Source of the DNA: Rhodospirillales bacterium
Lineage (GTDB): Bacteria > Pseudomonadota > Alphaproteobacteria > Acetobacterales > Acetobacteraceae
NCBI GenBank assembly: GCA_025352665.1
Contig: JANXSM010000035.1
Coordinates: forward strand, 1-64,000
Length of the DNA: 64,000 bases
Direction of reading: 5' to 3'
Under the pieces are notes generated by a model, which was not told the origin of the DNA, searched no databases, and saw only the letters and a program-made list of their open reading frames with translations. Shown here piece after piece: positions 26,303 to 35,002 of the stretch. Each line of letters starts with the position of its first letter. The stretch's first letter is position 1. The translations under genes were made by a program, and so were the position numbers.

Positions 26303-28113
26303 GCCTTTCGGCGCGGGCGGAGCTGTGGCTGCGTCGGCTGGTCGAGATACCCACGGCGCTGCTGGTCGTGGTCGAGATGAGCGTGCTGTTCACGGGCGTG
26401 TTCAGCCGCTTTGTCCTGCACAGTCCGGTCACCTGGTCGGACGAGCTGGCCTCGATCCTGTTCCTGTGGCTTGCCATGCTCGGCGCCGTCATCGCGTTGC
26501 AGCGGGGTGCGCACATGCGGCTGACCGCTGTGGTCGCGGCGATGTCTCCGGCCTGGCGGGCGCGGGCGGAAGCGTTGGCGGTGGCGGCCCCTGCCCTGTT
26601 CCTGCTGCTGCTGTTGCCCTGGGCGCGGGACTATGCGGATGACGAGTGGTTCATCGAAACACCCGCCCTCGGCTGGTCCAACGAGGTACGTGCAGCGGCG
26701 ATCCCCGCGGGCTGCCTGTTGATGCTGGCCACATGCGCCATCCGGCTGTGGCGGCTGGGCTGGCGGGATGTGGCGGCAGCGGCGCTCGGGCTCGGGCTGG
26801 TCGCGGCCGCACTGCATTTCGGGGCACCTGCGTTGAAGGCGATGGGGAACTGGAACCTCGCCGTGTTCTTTGTGGGCCTGCTGGCCGCGGGGGTGCTGCT
26901 GGGTGTTCCGATCGGCTTTTCGTTCGGCACCGCCACGCTGGCCTTCCTTGCCACCGTCACCCGGGTGCCCCTGACGATCGTGGTCAGCCGGATGGACGAG
27001 GGCATGAGCACGCTGGTGCTGCTGGCAGTGCCATTGTTCGTGTTTCTCGGGCTGCTGATCGAAATGACCGGCATGGCGCGGGCAATGGTGTCGTTCCTGG
27101 CCGGGCTGCTCGGCCATGTCCGGGGCGGGCTGTCCTACGTACTGCTCGGGGCGATGTATCTGGTCAGCGGCATTTCCGGTTCGAAGGCAGCCGACATGGC
27201 GGCAGTGGCGCCGGTGCTGTTTCCCGAAATGATCGCGCGCGGGGCGGACGAAGGCGAACTCGTGGCCATTCTCGCAGCCTCGGGTGCCATGACCGAGACC
27301 ATTCCTCCGTCTCTGGTGCTGATCACTATCGGCTCGGTCACCGGTGTGTCGATCGCGGCCCTGTTCACCGGCGGGCTGCTGCCGGGCTTTGTTCTTGCTC
27401 TCGTGCTGGCCGTGGTGGCGCGGCTGCGCGCGGGTGCCGAGACCCGCGGCGCCCGCACGCCGCGAGCTGAGATCCTGCGCCGGTTCCTGATCGCCCTGCC
27501 CGCGCTGCTGCTGCCTTTCGTCATCCGCACCGCCGTGGTCGAAGGGGTCGCCACCGCGACGGAGGTTTCCACCATCGGCGTGGTCTATTCGATCGTGGCG
27601 GGCCTGGGGTTCTACCGACAGTTCGCCTGGCGCCGCCTGCTGCCGATGCTGGTCGAAACGGCGTGTCTATCGGGCGCGATTCTGTTCATCATCGGCACCG
27701 CGACCGGCATGGCCTGGGCGCTCACCCAATCCGGCTTCTCGCGCCAGTTGGCCACCGCGATGGCGAGCGTGCCCGGGGGATCCTTCGGTTTCCTGCTGAT
27801 CTCGATCGCAGCCTTCACCATCCTGGGCAGCGTGCTCGAGGGCATCCCCGCCATCGTGTTGTTCGGGCCGCTGCTGTTCCCGATCGCGCGCAGCGTAGGG
27901 GTGAACGAGGTGCATTATGCGATGGTGGTGATCCTGGCCATGGGCATCGGCCTGTTCGCACCGCCGCTCGGCGTCGGTTACTACACCGCGTGCGCTATCG
28001 GCCGTGTTTCGCCCGATGCAGGAATGAAACGGATCCTTCCATACCTGGCAGCGTTGTTGCTCGGGCTGATCGCAGTGGCCGCCATCCCCTGGCTTTCGAC
28101 AGGATTTCTGTGA
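26299..28113 (+). CDS. TRAP transporter fused membrane subunits (DctQ-DctM)
   Basis: A 604-aa fusion of the small (4TM, DctQ) and large (DctM) TRAP membrane subunits. DctQ features are in residues 1-170 (TWSDELASILFLWLAMLGAVIALQRGAH-type helix with the conserved W-x-x-E). The DctM part starts near residue 190 and shows LAVPLFVFLGLLIEMTG, the SGSKAADMAAVAPVLFPEM loop, ASGAMTETIPPSLVLI and PPLGVGYYTAC. The start is probably TTG 26299, overlapping the dctP stop as TTGA; ATG 26236 in the same frame would overlap dctP by 67 bases. Fused QM subunits are known in other TRAP systems, but separate genes are also common. Confidence 0.9.
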   Translation: MSLSARAELWLRRLVEIPTALLVVVEMSVLFTGVFSRFVLHSPVTWSDELASILFLWLAMLGAVIALQRGAHMRLTAVVAAMSPAWRARAEALAVAAPALFLLLLLPWARDYADDEWFIETPALGWSNEVRAAAIPAGCLLMLATCAIRLWRLGWRDVAAAALGLGLVAAALHFGAPALKAMGNWNLAVFFVGLLAAGVLLGVPIGFSFGTATLAFLATVTRVPLTIVVSRMDEGMSTLVLLAVPLFVFLGLLIEMTGMARAMVSFLAGLLGHVRGGLSYVLLGAMYLVSGISGSKAADMAAVAPVLFPEMIARGADEGELVAILAASGAMTETIPPSLVLITIGSVTGVSIAALFTGGLLPGFVLALVLAVVARLRAGAETRGARTPRAEILRRFLIALPALLLPFVIRTAVVEGVATATEVSTIGVVYSIVAGLGFYRQFAWRRLLPMLVETACLSGAILFIIGTATGMAWALTQSGFSRQLATAMASVPGGSFGFLLISIAAFTILGSVLEGIPAIVLFGPLLFPIARSVGVNEVHYAMVVILAMGIGLFAPPLGVGYYTACAIGRVSPDAGMKRILPYLAALLLGLIAVAAIPWLSTGFL

Positions 28114-28193
28114 TGCGTCTACAAAACCATGTGGCGATCGTAACCGGCGGCCGGGTTGCAGCAGAGCCCTTCCAACGCCAGCTAGATCTTTGA
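28113..28193 (+). pseudogene. N-terminal stub of a short-chain dehydrogenase
   Basis: An ATG overlapping the stop of the TRAP gene opens a 26-codon frame starting MRLQNHVAIVTGG, the classic first strand and cofactor glycine of an SDR. After the second Gly it diverges (RVAAEPFQRQ) and stops, where an SDR would need GxGIG and some 230 more residues. This looks like the remnant of a deleted SDR gene that once followed the transporter. Chance resemblance is possible because the match is only 13 residues long. Confidence 0.6.
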
Positions 28194-28208
28194 TTGAAGG
28201 AGATCGAC

Positions 28209-28739
28209 ATGGAAACGGCAACATTGGGCGGCGGCTGCTTCTGGTGCCTGGAGGCGGTTTACCTCGGGCTGAAGGGCGTCAGCGCGGTGAAGTCTGGCTA
28301 CGCCGGAGGTCAGGTGGCAAACCCGACCTATGCGCAGGTTTGCGGAAAGCAGACCGGGCACGCAGAAGTGGTGCAGGTGACATTCAACCCGGCGGAGGTC
28401 AGCTATGCCGATCTTTTGCGGGTGTTCTTCACCATCCACGACCCGACCACGGCAAACCGCCAGGGTGCGGATGTTGGGCCGCAGTATCGCTCCATCATCC
28501 TCACCCACAGCGACGCGCAGGCTGCGACCGCCGAGGCTGTGATGGCCGAGATGACCGCCGCCGGAGTCTGGGGCGCGCCGATCGTGACCGAGATCGAGCC
28601 GTTGGAAACTTTCTGGCCGGCCGAGCCAGAGCACGACAACTACTTCGCGCTCAATCCCTACAGCGGCTATTGCCGCGCGGTGGTGGCGCCGAAAGTTCAA
28701 AAATTCCGCAAAAGCTTTGCTGACCGCGTCAAGGCCTGA
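28209..28739 (+). CDS. msrA: peptide-methionine (S)-S-oxide reductase MsrA
   Basis: Repairs methionine-S-sulfoxide in proteins. 176 aa; ATG 28209 is preceded by GAAGGAG with good spacing (TTG 28194 in frame is less likely). The nucleophile C10 lies in the MsrA motif GGGCFWCLEAVY; TGHAEVVQVTFNP and DVGPQYRSIIL are family segments; a likely resolving cysteine is in the C-terminal YSGYCRAVVAPK. It overlaps the following hydrolase gene by one base. Confidence 0.96.
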   Translation: METATLGGGCFWCLEAVYLGLKGVSAVKSGYAGGQVANPTYAQVCGKQTGHAEVVQVTFNPAEVSYADLLRVFFTIHDPTTANRQGADVGPQYRSIILTHSDAQAATAEAVMAEMTAAGVWGAPIVTEIEPLETFWPAEPEHDNYFALNPYSGYCRAVVAPKVQKFRKSFADRVKA

Positions 28740-29641
28740 TGCGGAATTCCAGCCTCATCCGCACCGTGGCGACGCCGGCGCTCAACCTTGCCTATGAGGC
28801 GCATGGGCCGGACGACGGCGCGGCCGTGGTGCTGCTGCATGGGTTTCCGTACGATCCGAGTTGCTACGACGCGATGGTCGGACCGCTGGCTTCTGAGGGC
28901 CATCGGGTGATCGTGCCCTATCTGCGTGGCTATGGCCCGACCGCGTTTCGCAGCGCGGCCACGATGCGGTCTGGTCAGCAGGCCGCACTCGGTCGCGATC
29001 TGCTGGATCTCCTGGACGCGCTCGGCATCGATCGGGCCGCCTTGGTCGGCTACGACTGGGGCGGCAGGGCCGCTTGCATCGTGGCCGCCCTTTGGCCGGA
29101 GCGGGTGCGCTGCCTGGTGACTGGCGACGGCTACAACATCCAGGACATCGCCGGCTCGGTTGTGCCACGGGCCCCCGAGACCGAGCACCGCTATTGGTAT
29201 CAATATTACCTGCACACGCCGCGCGGTGCCGCGGGCCTGGCCGCAAATCGAGGCGATTTCGCCCGGCTATTGTGGCGGCTGTGGTCGCCCAGCTGGTCGT
29301 TCGACCAGGCGACCTTCGCCCGGGCAGCGGCTTCCTTCGGCAACCCGGATTTTGTCGACGTCGTGGTCCACTCTTACCGTCATCGCTACGGTTATGTAGA
29401 AGGCGACCCGGATCTGGACGGGATAGAGGGCGCCTTGGCCGCGCAGCCCACGATTTCAGTGCCAACGATTTCGCTGTGCGGGGCGGATGACGGGGTCGCA
29501 GGCACCGGCCCGATCGACCATGATGCTCCGCATTTCACGGGCCGCTACCAACGCCGGATGTTGCCAGGGACCGGCCACAACATCCCCCAAGAAGCACCGT
29601 ACGCGACGCTCGCAGCGCTGACAGACCTGTTCGCTTCGTAG
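28739..29641 (+). CDS. alpha/beta hydrolase, epoxide hydrolase / haloalkane dehalogenase-like
   Basis: A 300-aa alpha/beta-hydrolase with an aspartate nucleophile. The oxyanion loop is LLHGFPYDP (residues 32-40), the nucleophile elbow is VGYDWGG with D106, and the catalytic His is in GTGHNIPQEAP near the C-terminus. An Asp nucleophile points to epoxide hydrolases, haloalkane dehalogenases or related fluoroacetate dehalogenases rather than esterases. The cap domain is Trp- and Tyr-rich (RYWYQYYLHTPRG). The ATG shares its A with the msrA stop, so the two are co-translated. Confidence 0.8.
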   Translation: MRNSSLIRTVATPALNLAYEAHGPDDGAAVVLLHGFPYDPSCYDAMVGPLASEGHRVIVPYLRGYGPTAFRSAATMRSGQQAALGRDLLDLLDALGIDRAALVGYDWGGRAACIVAALWPERVRCLVTGDGYNIQDIAGSVVPRAPETEHRYWYQYYLHTPRGAAGLAANRGDFARLLWRLWSPSWSFDQATFARAAASFGNPDFVDVVVHSYRHRYGYVEGDPDLDGIEGALAAQPTISVPTISLCGADDGVAGTGPIDHDAPHFTGRYQRRMLPGTGHNIPQEAPYATLAALTDLFAS

Positions 29642-29644
29642 CTG

Positions 29645-30622
29645 TTACGGATTGACGGCCCAGCAGGCGACTTCAACGCCCCCGTTGGCCAGCAGCGCCG
29701 GCATTTCCACCGAGCATCTGGGCATTGCCAGTGGGCAACGCGGGTGGAACGGGCAGCCCGTGGGTGGGTTCAGCGGGCTGGGCAGTTCGCCACGCACCGG
29801 ATCGGCCTTGCGCGGCGCATCCGGATCCAACCTGGGCACGGCACTCAGCAACGCCCGCGTGTAGGGATGGCGGGGATTGGTGAACACCGCACGCGTCGGC
29901 CCGACCTCGACGATACGGCCGAGATACATCACCGCCATTCGGTGCGTGATATGGCGCACCAGGCGCAGATCATGGGTGATGAAGACGAGCGACAGGCCGA
30001 GTTTGGCCTGCAGGTCGATGAACAGGTTGATGATCTGCGCCTGCACCGACACGTCGAGCGCTGACACTGGTTCGTCGGCGATGATGATGCGCGGTTCTAC
30101 GGCGAGCGCCCGGGCAATGCCGATGCGCTGGCGCTGACCGCCGGAGAATTCATGCGGGCGGCGCGCCGCAGCCGTCGGCGGCAGTTGCACGCGTTCGAGC
30201 AATTCGTCGATCCGGGCCGGGATGTCGGCGCGCGGCACGATGGCATGCACCTGAAGCACTTCCGCAAGCGCCGCACCCACCGTCATGCGTGGGTTGAGCG
30301 AGGCGAACGGGTCCTGGAACACCATCTGCACCGCGCGGTTGAAGCGCCGGCGGGTGGGGCCTTCGAGGGTTGCGATGTCGGCGCCCTCGTAGCTGACCGT
30401 GCCGGCGTCGAGGTCAAGCAGCCGCACCAGGCAGCGCGCCAAAGTGGATTTGCCGCAGCCGCTTTCGCCGACCACACCCAAGGTCTCGCCCGCGCCGATC
30501 GAAAGGCTCACACCCGACAGCGCGTGCACCACCGGTCGCGGGCGACGCAGGATCATGTCGATCAGCCCGCGGCCGCCGAGGAAACGACGCTCGACTCCGT
30601 CCGCGCGCAGCAGCTCCGTCAT
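29645..30622 (-). CDS. dipeptide/oligopeptide ABC transporter ATP-binding protein (DppF type), cluster 1
   Basis: ATPase of a peptide/nickel-type importer, 325 aa. Walker A is GESGCGKST, the signature is SGGQRQR, and Walker B is RIIIADEP followed by [12 protein letters not shown]. The C-terminal oligo_HPY region with cysteines (GCPFHPRCPLAMPRC) may bind an Fe-S cluster, as in other DppF/OppF proteins. It is the last gene of the five-gene dpp unit, overlapping the DppD-type gene by 4 bases; its stop lies 3 bases from the convergent hydrolase gene. Confidence 0.92.
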   Translation of the reverse strand: MTELLRADGVERRFLGGRGLIDMILRRPRPVVHALSGVSLSIGAGETLGVVGESGCGKSTLARCLVRLLDLDAGTVSYEGADIATLEGPTRRRFNRAVQMVFQDPFASLNPRMTVGAALAEVLQVHAIVPRADIPARIDELLERVQLPPTAAARRPHEFSGGQRQRIGIARALAVEPRIIIADEPVSALDVSVQAQIINLFIDLQAKLGLSLVFITHDLRLVRHITHRMAVMYLGRIVEVGPTRAVFTNPRHPYTRALLSAVPRLDPDAPRKADPVRGELPSPLNPPTGCPFHPRCPLAMPRCSVEMPALLANGGVEVACWAVNP

Positions 30623-31590
30623 AGCCGGTCTCGCGCGTAGCAGGCGCTGGTGCGGTCGCCTTCGACCAACAGCACAGGCCGTTCGACCCCGCAGCGCGGT
30701 TCAGTCACGGTGCAACGCGGCGTGAAGGCGCAACCGGGCGACGGTGCGTCGAGACGCGGGGCCATGCCGGGGATCGGCACCAGGCGGGCGTGCTCGTCGA
30801 AATCTTCACCGGTGTTCTCGCTCGGCATGGCGCGCAGCAGAGCCTGTGTGTAGGCGTGGTGGGGCTTTCGGAACACGTCGCGCACCGTGCCCGTCTCGCA
30901 GATACGCCCGGCATACATCACCGCCACCCGGTCGCAGGTTTCGGCGACAACGCCGAGGTCGTGTGTGACCAGCAGCAGCGCCATGCCGAGCTCGTCCTTG
31001 AGGCGCAGCAACAGGCGCAGGATCTGGTCCTGGATGGTCACGTCCAGTGCCGTGGTCGGCTCGTCCGCCAGCAGCAGCTGCGGGTTGGCGGCGAGAGCGA
31101 TGGCGATCATGGCGCGCTGGCGCATGCCGCCGGAGAATTCATGGGCGAACTGGCCGAGCCGCGCCGCGCCGGCGGCAATGCCCACCTGGTCGAGCAGTTC
31201 CAACGCGCGGCGGCGGCGGGCCTTGGCGTCCAGATCGGTATGGGCGACCAGCACCTCGTCGATCTGCAGACCGATCGACAGCACCGGGTTGAGGGCTGCC
31301 ATCGGCTCCTGGAACACCATGCCGATCTGGCCGCCGCGGATCTGCTCCATGGCGGGTTCCGACAAAGTGAGCAGTTCCTGGCCGCGCCAGCGCACCTGGC
31401 CGGTGGTATCGGCGTGGGAATGCAGCAGGCGTGCGATCGCCCGAAGGGTCACGGATTTGCCGGAGCCGCTTTCGCCGACGAGGCCCACGACCTCCCCAGG
31501 CCCGACATCGAGATCGACGCCATCAACCGCCCACACCAGCCCGCGGCCGGTGTGGAACACCACACGCAGATCCCGCACCGTCAAGCTCAT
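30619..31590 (-). CDS. dipeptide/oligopeptide ABC transporter ATP-binding protein (DppD type), cluster 1
   Basis: Second ATPase of the same importer, 323 aa from ATG 31590, which overlaps the permease stop by 4 bases. Walker A GESGSGKSV, Q-loop FQEPMAALNPV, signature SGGMRQR and Walker B LLLADEP are intact. The C-terminal motif PGCAFTPRCTVTEPRC is the usual oligo_HPY cysteine group. It forms a heterodimer with the DppF-type protein. Confidence 0.92.
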   Translation of the reverse strand: MSLTVRDLRVVFHTGRGLVWAVDGVDLDVGPGEVVGLVGESGSGKSVTLRAIARLLHSHADTTGQVRWRGQELLTLSEPAMEQIRGGQIGMVFQEPMAALNPVLSIGLQIDEVLVAHTDLDAKARRRRALELLDQVGIAAGAARLGQFAHEFSGGMRQRAMIAIALAANPQLLLADEPTTALDVTIQDQILRLLLRLKDELGMALLLVTHDLGVVAETCDRVAVMYAGRICETGTVRDVFRKPHHAYTQALLRAMPSENTGEDFDEHARLVPIPGMAPRLDAPSPGCAFTPRCTVTEPRCGVERPVLLVEGDRTSACYARDRL

Positions 31591-32390
31591 CGCTTGACGT
31601 CCAGCAGATTGGCCAATCCGTCGCCGACCAGCGAAAAGCCGAGGCCTGCGGCGACGATGGCGATGCCGGGGCCGAGGCTGATCCAGGGCGCCGTGGTAAA
31701 GAAGTTCTTGCCATCCGCGATCAGCACGCCCCATTCGGCCTCCGGCGGCTGGGCGCCCAGGCCGAGATAGCCGAGCGAGGAGCCGAGCAGCAGCACCAGC
31801 GCCATGTCCGTCACGGCATAGACCAGCACCGGTCGCAGCGAGTTGGGCAGCACGTGGCGCCACACGATGCGCCAGGTCGAGAAGCCCAGCACGCGGCCGG
31901 CCGCCACATAGTCCTGTCCGCGCTGCACCCTCACCTCGCCGCGCATCAGCCGCATGTAGGAAACCCAGCCGACGCAGGCGACCGCGATATACATGTTGGT
32001 CAGCCCCGGGCCGAGCACAGCAACGATTGCGATGATCAGCACCAGGAACGGAAAGGTCACAACGAGATCGGCCAGCCTGCCGAACAGCACATCGGCCAAG
32101 CCGCCGAACCAGCCGACCGTCAGGCCGATCAGCGAGCCGATCAGCAGCGGCCCGATCATCGCGAAGAAGGCGATCTGGAGGTCGACGCGTGAGGCGGAGA
32201 TGATGCGGCTCAGCATGTCGCGGCCGAACTGGTCCGTGCCCAACAGATGCGCCGCTGAGGGCGGTGCGATCAGCGCTTCGTAGTCAAACGCCAACGGATC
32301 CATCGGCGCGATCCAGTCGGGGAACGCGGCAAAGGCGAGCATGAGGCCGAGCAGCAGGCAGCCGAATCCCAGAGCAAGCCTGCCTCTCAT
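31587..32390 (-). CDS. dipeptide ABC transporter permease (DppC type), cluster 1
   Basis: Inner-membrane permease, 267 aa. After the first membrane helix it has the DppC segment HLLGTDQFGRDMLSRII and, later, the EAA-like loop AAGRVLGFSTWRIVWRHVLPN. The N-terminal cytoplasmic extension typical of DppC is short here. It overlaps both neighbours by 4 bases. Confidence 0.9.
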   Translation of the reverse strand: MRGRLALGFGCLLLGLMLAFAAFPDWIAPMDPLAFDYEALIAPPSAAHLLGTDQFGRDMLSRIISASRVDLQIAFFAMIGPLLIGSLIGLTVGWFGGLADVLFGRLADLVVTFPFLVLIIAIVAVLGPGLTNMYIAVACVGWVSYMRLMRGEVRVQRGQDYVAAGRVLGFSTWRIVWRHVLPNSLRPVLVYAVTDMALVLLLGSSLGYLGLGAQPPEAEWGVLIADGKNFFTTAPWISLGPGIAIVAAGLGFSLVGDGLANLLDVKR

Positions 32391-33325
32391 CGGCCGACCC
32401 GCGGGTCCAACGCCATTTGCACGATGTCGGTCAGCAGGAAGGCGAGCGAGACCAGCACCGCCAGTGCCAGGGTAAGCGCCTGAATGACCGGGTAGTCGCG
32501 GGCGAAGATGCTGTCGACCATGAGCCGCCCGACGCCGGGCACGGCGAACACGCTCTCGGTGATGACGGCGCCGCCAAGCAGCGAGCCGACGTTAAGGCCG
32601 ATCAGCGACACGGTGGCGATCAGCGCATTGCGCAGCACGTGGCGAAACAGGATGAGTCGCTGGCGGATACCCTTGGCGCGAGCAAAATCGACGAATTCCG
32701 CGTTGAGCACCGACAGGATCGCTCCCCGCAAGCTGCGCATCAACACGGCCGCGAAACTAAACGCCAGAGTCAGCGCCGGCAGGAACAGATGCCATAGATG
32801 TTCGAGCACGGTGTCGCCGTAACCGCCCACCGGAAACAAGCCGAGCCAAGCAGCGAACACCGTCAGCAGCAACAGCCCCACATAGAAAATCGGCGTCGAC
32901 AGCCCGACTTGAAATACGCCGCGAATGATCAAGTCCGGCCAACGATCGGCTTGCAAGGCCGCCACGAAGGCCAGCGGCACAGCAAGCACCAGTGCGATCA
33001 CCATGGACAGGCCGGTAAGGGTCAAGGTGGCCGGCAGCCGATCGGCGATCAGCTGGGTGACGGGAATATGATAGGCGATGCTGTCGCCGAACCGTCCCTG
33101 CACGGCTCCTCCAAGGAACTGTAGGAGTTGCACCGGGATCGACTGATCGAGCCCAAGCTGGGCCGTCAGCCGATCGACGGTCGCATCGGTCGCGCGGTCG
33201 CCTAGCATGGCCGATACCGGATCTCCCGGTAGCAGCCGCGCCAGCACGAACACCATCACTCCGATAAGGATAAAGGTCGGGATTATCTGGGCCAACCGGC
33301 CCAGCAACCAAGCACCACGGTTCAA
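32387..33325 (-). CDS. dipeptide ABC transporter permease (DppB type), cluster 1
   Basis: Inner-membrane permease, 312 aa. It begins with the N-terminal helix and FVLARLLPGDPVSAMLG of DppB proteins. The EAA-like segment is FARAKGIRQRLILFRHVLRN and is followed by the usual SLLGGAVITESVFAVPGVGRLMVD region. It starts six bases after the binding-protein stop. Confidence 0.92.
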   Translation of the reverse strand: MNRGAWLLGRLAQIIPTFILIGVMVFVLARLLPGDPVSAMLGDRATDATVDRLTAQLGLDQSIPVQLLQFLGGAVQGRFGDSIAYHIPVTQLIADRLPATLTLTGLSMVIALVLAVPLAFVAALQADRWPDLIIRGVFQVGLSTPIFYVGLLLLTVFAAWLGLFPVGGYGDTVLEHLWHLFLPALTLAFSFAAVLMRSLRGAILSVLNAEFVDFARAKGIRQRLILFRHVLRNALIATVSLIGLNVGSLLGGAVITESVFAVPGVGRLMVDSIFARDYPVIQALTLALAVLVSLAFLLTDIVQMALDPRVGR

Positions 33326-33331
33326 GACGCG

Positions 33332-34954
33332 TTACTTTGTCAGGAACGCCCCTTCGAACAGATTATTGCCGAGTGGGATCTGCACGAAACCCATGGCATT
33401 CTTGCGGAACGCCACCGGATAGGGGGTTTCATAGAGGAACAGGATCGGCGCCGCATCGGCGTAGATCTCCTGGATCTGCTTGTACTCCGAAGCGCGCTTG
33501 ACCGGATCGACTTCCTGCTGACTGGCGTCGAACAATCCGTCGACCTTCTTGTCCTGCCAACCGGAATGCAAGCTGGCGATGTTCGGGAAATAGGCGAAGT
33601 AGCTGGTGATCTCGTTCGGGTCCGAGATGTCGTTGGTCCAGCCCGACACACGCATCGAGAAGTCGCCGGCGCGGTAGCGCTTGGTCAGAGTGGGGTTGTC
33701 GAGTTGCTCGATCTTGAGCTTCACGCCGATCGCCGACCACATCTGCTGAACCGTGGTGAGGATGTTGGTGCTGTCGGCATTGCCGGCCACCGTCATGCAA
33801 GACACCTCAAAGCCTTTAGCAAAGCTGGACTCGGCCAGCAGCTTCTTTGCCTTGGCAACGTCCGCTTTGTAGAGATCGCTCTTGCCGACATGCAATGGCG
33901 TGGTCTTGCTCATGAACGAGGTCATGGGAATACCCAAGCCTTGCGTCACGATGGCAATCACCGCGTCCTTGTTGACGGCGTAGTTCAGCGCCTGGCGCAC
34001 CTTCACATCCGACAAAGGATTGGCGCTGCCGTCGGTAAGCTTTGGGCGAACGTTGAAGGTGAGGAAGTTCACCTTGGTCGAAGGCCACAGCTCCATGCGC
34101 AGATTGGTGTCGGCCTTCAGTTCCTTGACCCGGCTGAAGGGCACGAACTCGGTGCCATGCAGCTCGCCTGCCTTCAATTTCAGCAGGCGCGTGTTGTCAT
34201 CGGGAATAATCTGGAATTCGAGCTCGTCGAGATAAGGCAACGGCTTCCCGTCCGTGCCCTTCTTCCAGTAATGCGGATTGCGTACCAGGCGCATGGACAC
34301 GCCGAGCTTCCAGTCGGCCAGCAGGAACGGCCCGGTGCCGATTGGCTTGAGGCTATAAACCTTGGACTTTGCCTCATCCGTGTCCCCAGGGGCTGCTTCG
34401 AACAACGCCTGCGGCATGATGCCGGTATTGAAGGTGGCAAGCGCTGCCAGCAGCGACGGGTCAGCATGCTTGAGCTTCAGCACAACCGAAGTTGGGCTCG
34501 CGATCTCGACCGAGTCGATGGAAGCAACGAGGTCCGGCCACGGGCCGTTCTTTGGGTTGCGACAGCGATCGAGCGACCACTTCACGTCACTCGCCTGCAT
34601 CGGCGTTCCGTTAGCGAATTTCACATCGGGGCGCAGTGTCAGTGTGATGGTCTTGCCGGCGTCCGAAAGCGCCCATTTGGTCGCAAGCCCGGGCTGCAGG
34701 CCAAGCCCGTCGTCGGTTGGCGACAGCAACGTGTCGTAGAGATTATTCATCACCCAGATGTCGACATTGGCGTCGGTCAGTACGGGGTCGAGGAACAGGC
34801 TGTCGGCGTAGCGGCCATAGATCATCTTGCCGCCGCGAACCGGTGCAATGGCCGCGGCATGCGCCGAGCCGGGCAGCCCAAGTGCGGGAACGGCGGCAAA
34901 GCTCGCGCCCAGGGCCATGGTCGCGCGTCGGGTAAGCCCACTCGTCTTGGTCAT
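33332..34954 (-). CDS. peptide/solute-binding protein (DppA, SBP_bac_5 family), cluster 1
   Basis: Periplasmic binding protein, 540 aa. The N-terminus (TRRATMALGASFAAVPALG) is a Tat-type signal with an AHA-A cleavage region. Family features are GGKMIYGRYADSLFLDPV, the LRPDVKFANGTPMQASDVKWSLDR segment (residues about 108-131), GTGPFLLADWKLG and RQALNYAVNKDAVI. Members bind dipeptides, oligopeptides, nickel, opines or glutathione; the ligand is unknown. It is 48 bases downstream of the molybdenum-enzyme gene on the same strand and is followed by the permeases and ATPases. Confidence 0.92.
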   Translation of the reverse strand: MTKTSGLTRRATMALGASFAAVPALGLPGSAHAAAIAPVRGGKMIYGRYADSLFLDPVLTDANVDIWVMNNLYDTLLSPTDDGLGLQPGLATKWALSDAGKTITLTLRPDVKFANGTPMQASDVKWSLDRCRNPKNGPWPDLVASIDSVEIASPTSVVLKLKHADPSLLAALATFNTGIMPQALFEAAPGDTDEAKSKVYSLKPIGTGPFLLADWKLGVSMRLVRNPHYWKKGTDGKPLPYLDELEFQIIPDDNTRLLKLKAGELHGTEFVPFSRVKELKADTNLRMELWPSTKVNFLTFNVRPKLTDGSANPLSDVKVRQALNYAVNKDAVIAIVTQGLGIPMTSFMSKTTPLHVGKSDLYKADVAKAKKLLAESSFAKGFEVSCMTVAGNADSTNILTTVQQMWSAIGVKLKIEQLDNPTLTKRYRAGDFSMRVSGWTNDISDPNEITSYFAYFPNIASLHSGWQDKKVDGLFDASQQEVDPVKRASEYKQIQEIYADAAPILFLYETPYPVAFRKNAMGFVQIPLGNNLFEGAFLTK

Positions 34955-35002
34955 GTGTTCCTCGATTTCTGGATGGGTGCCATGCGACAGTGGTCTGTCG
35001 AT

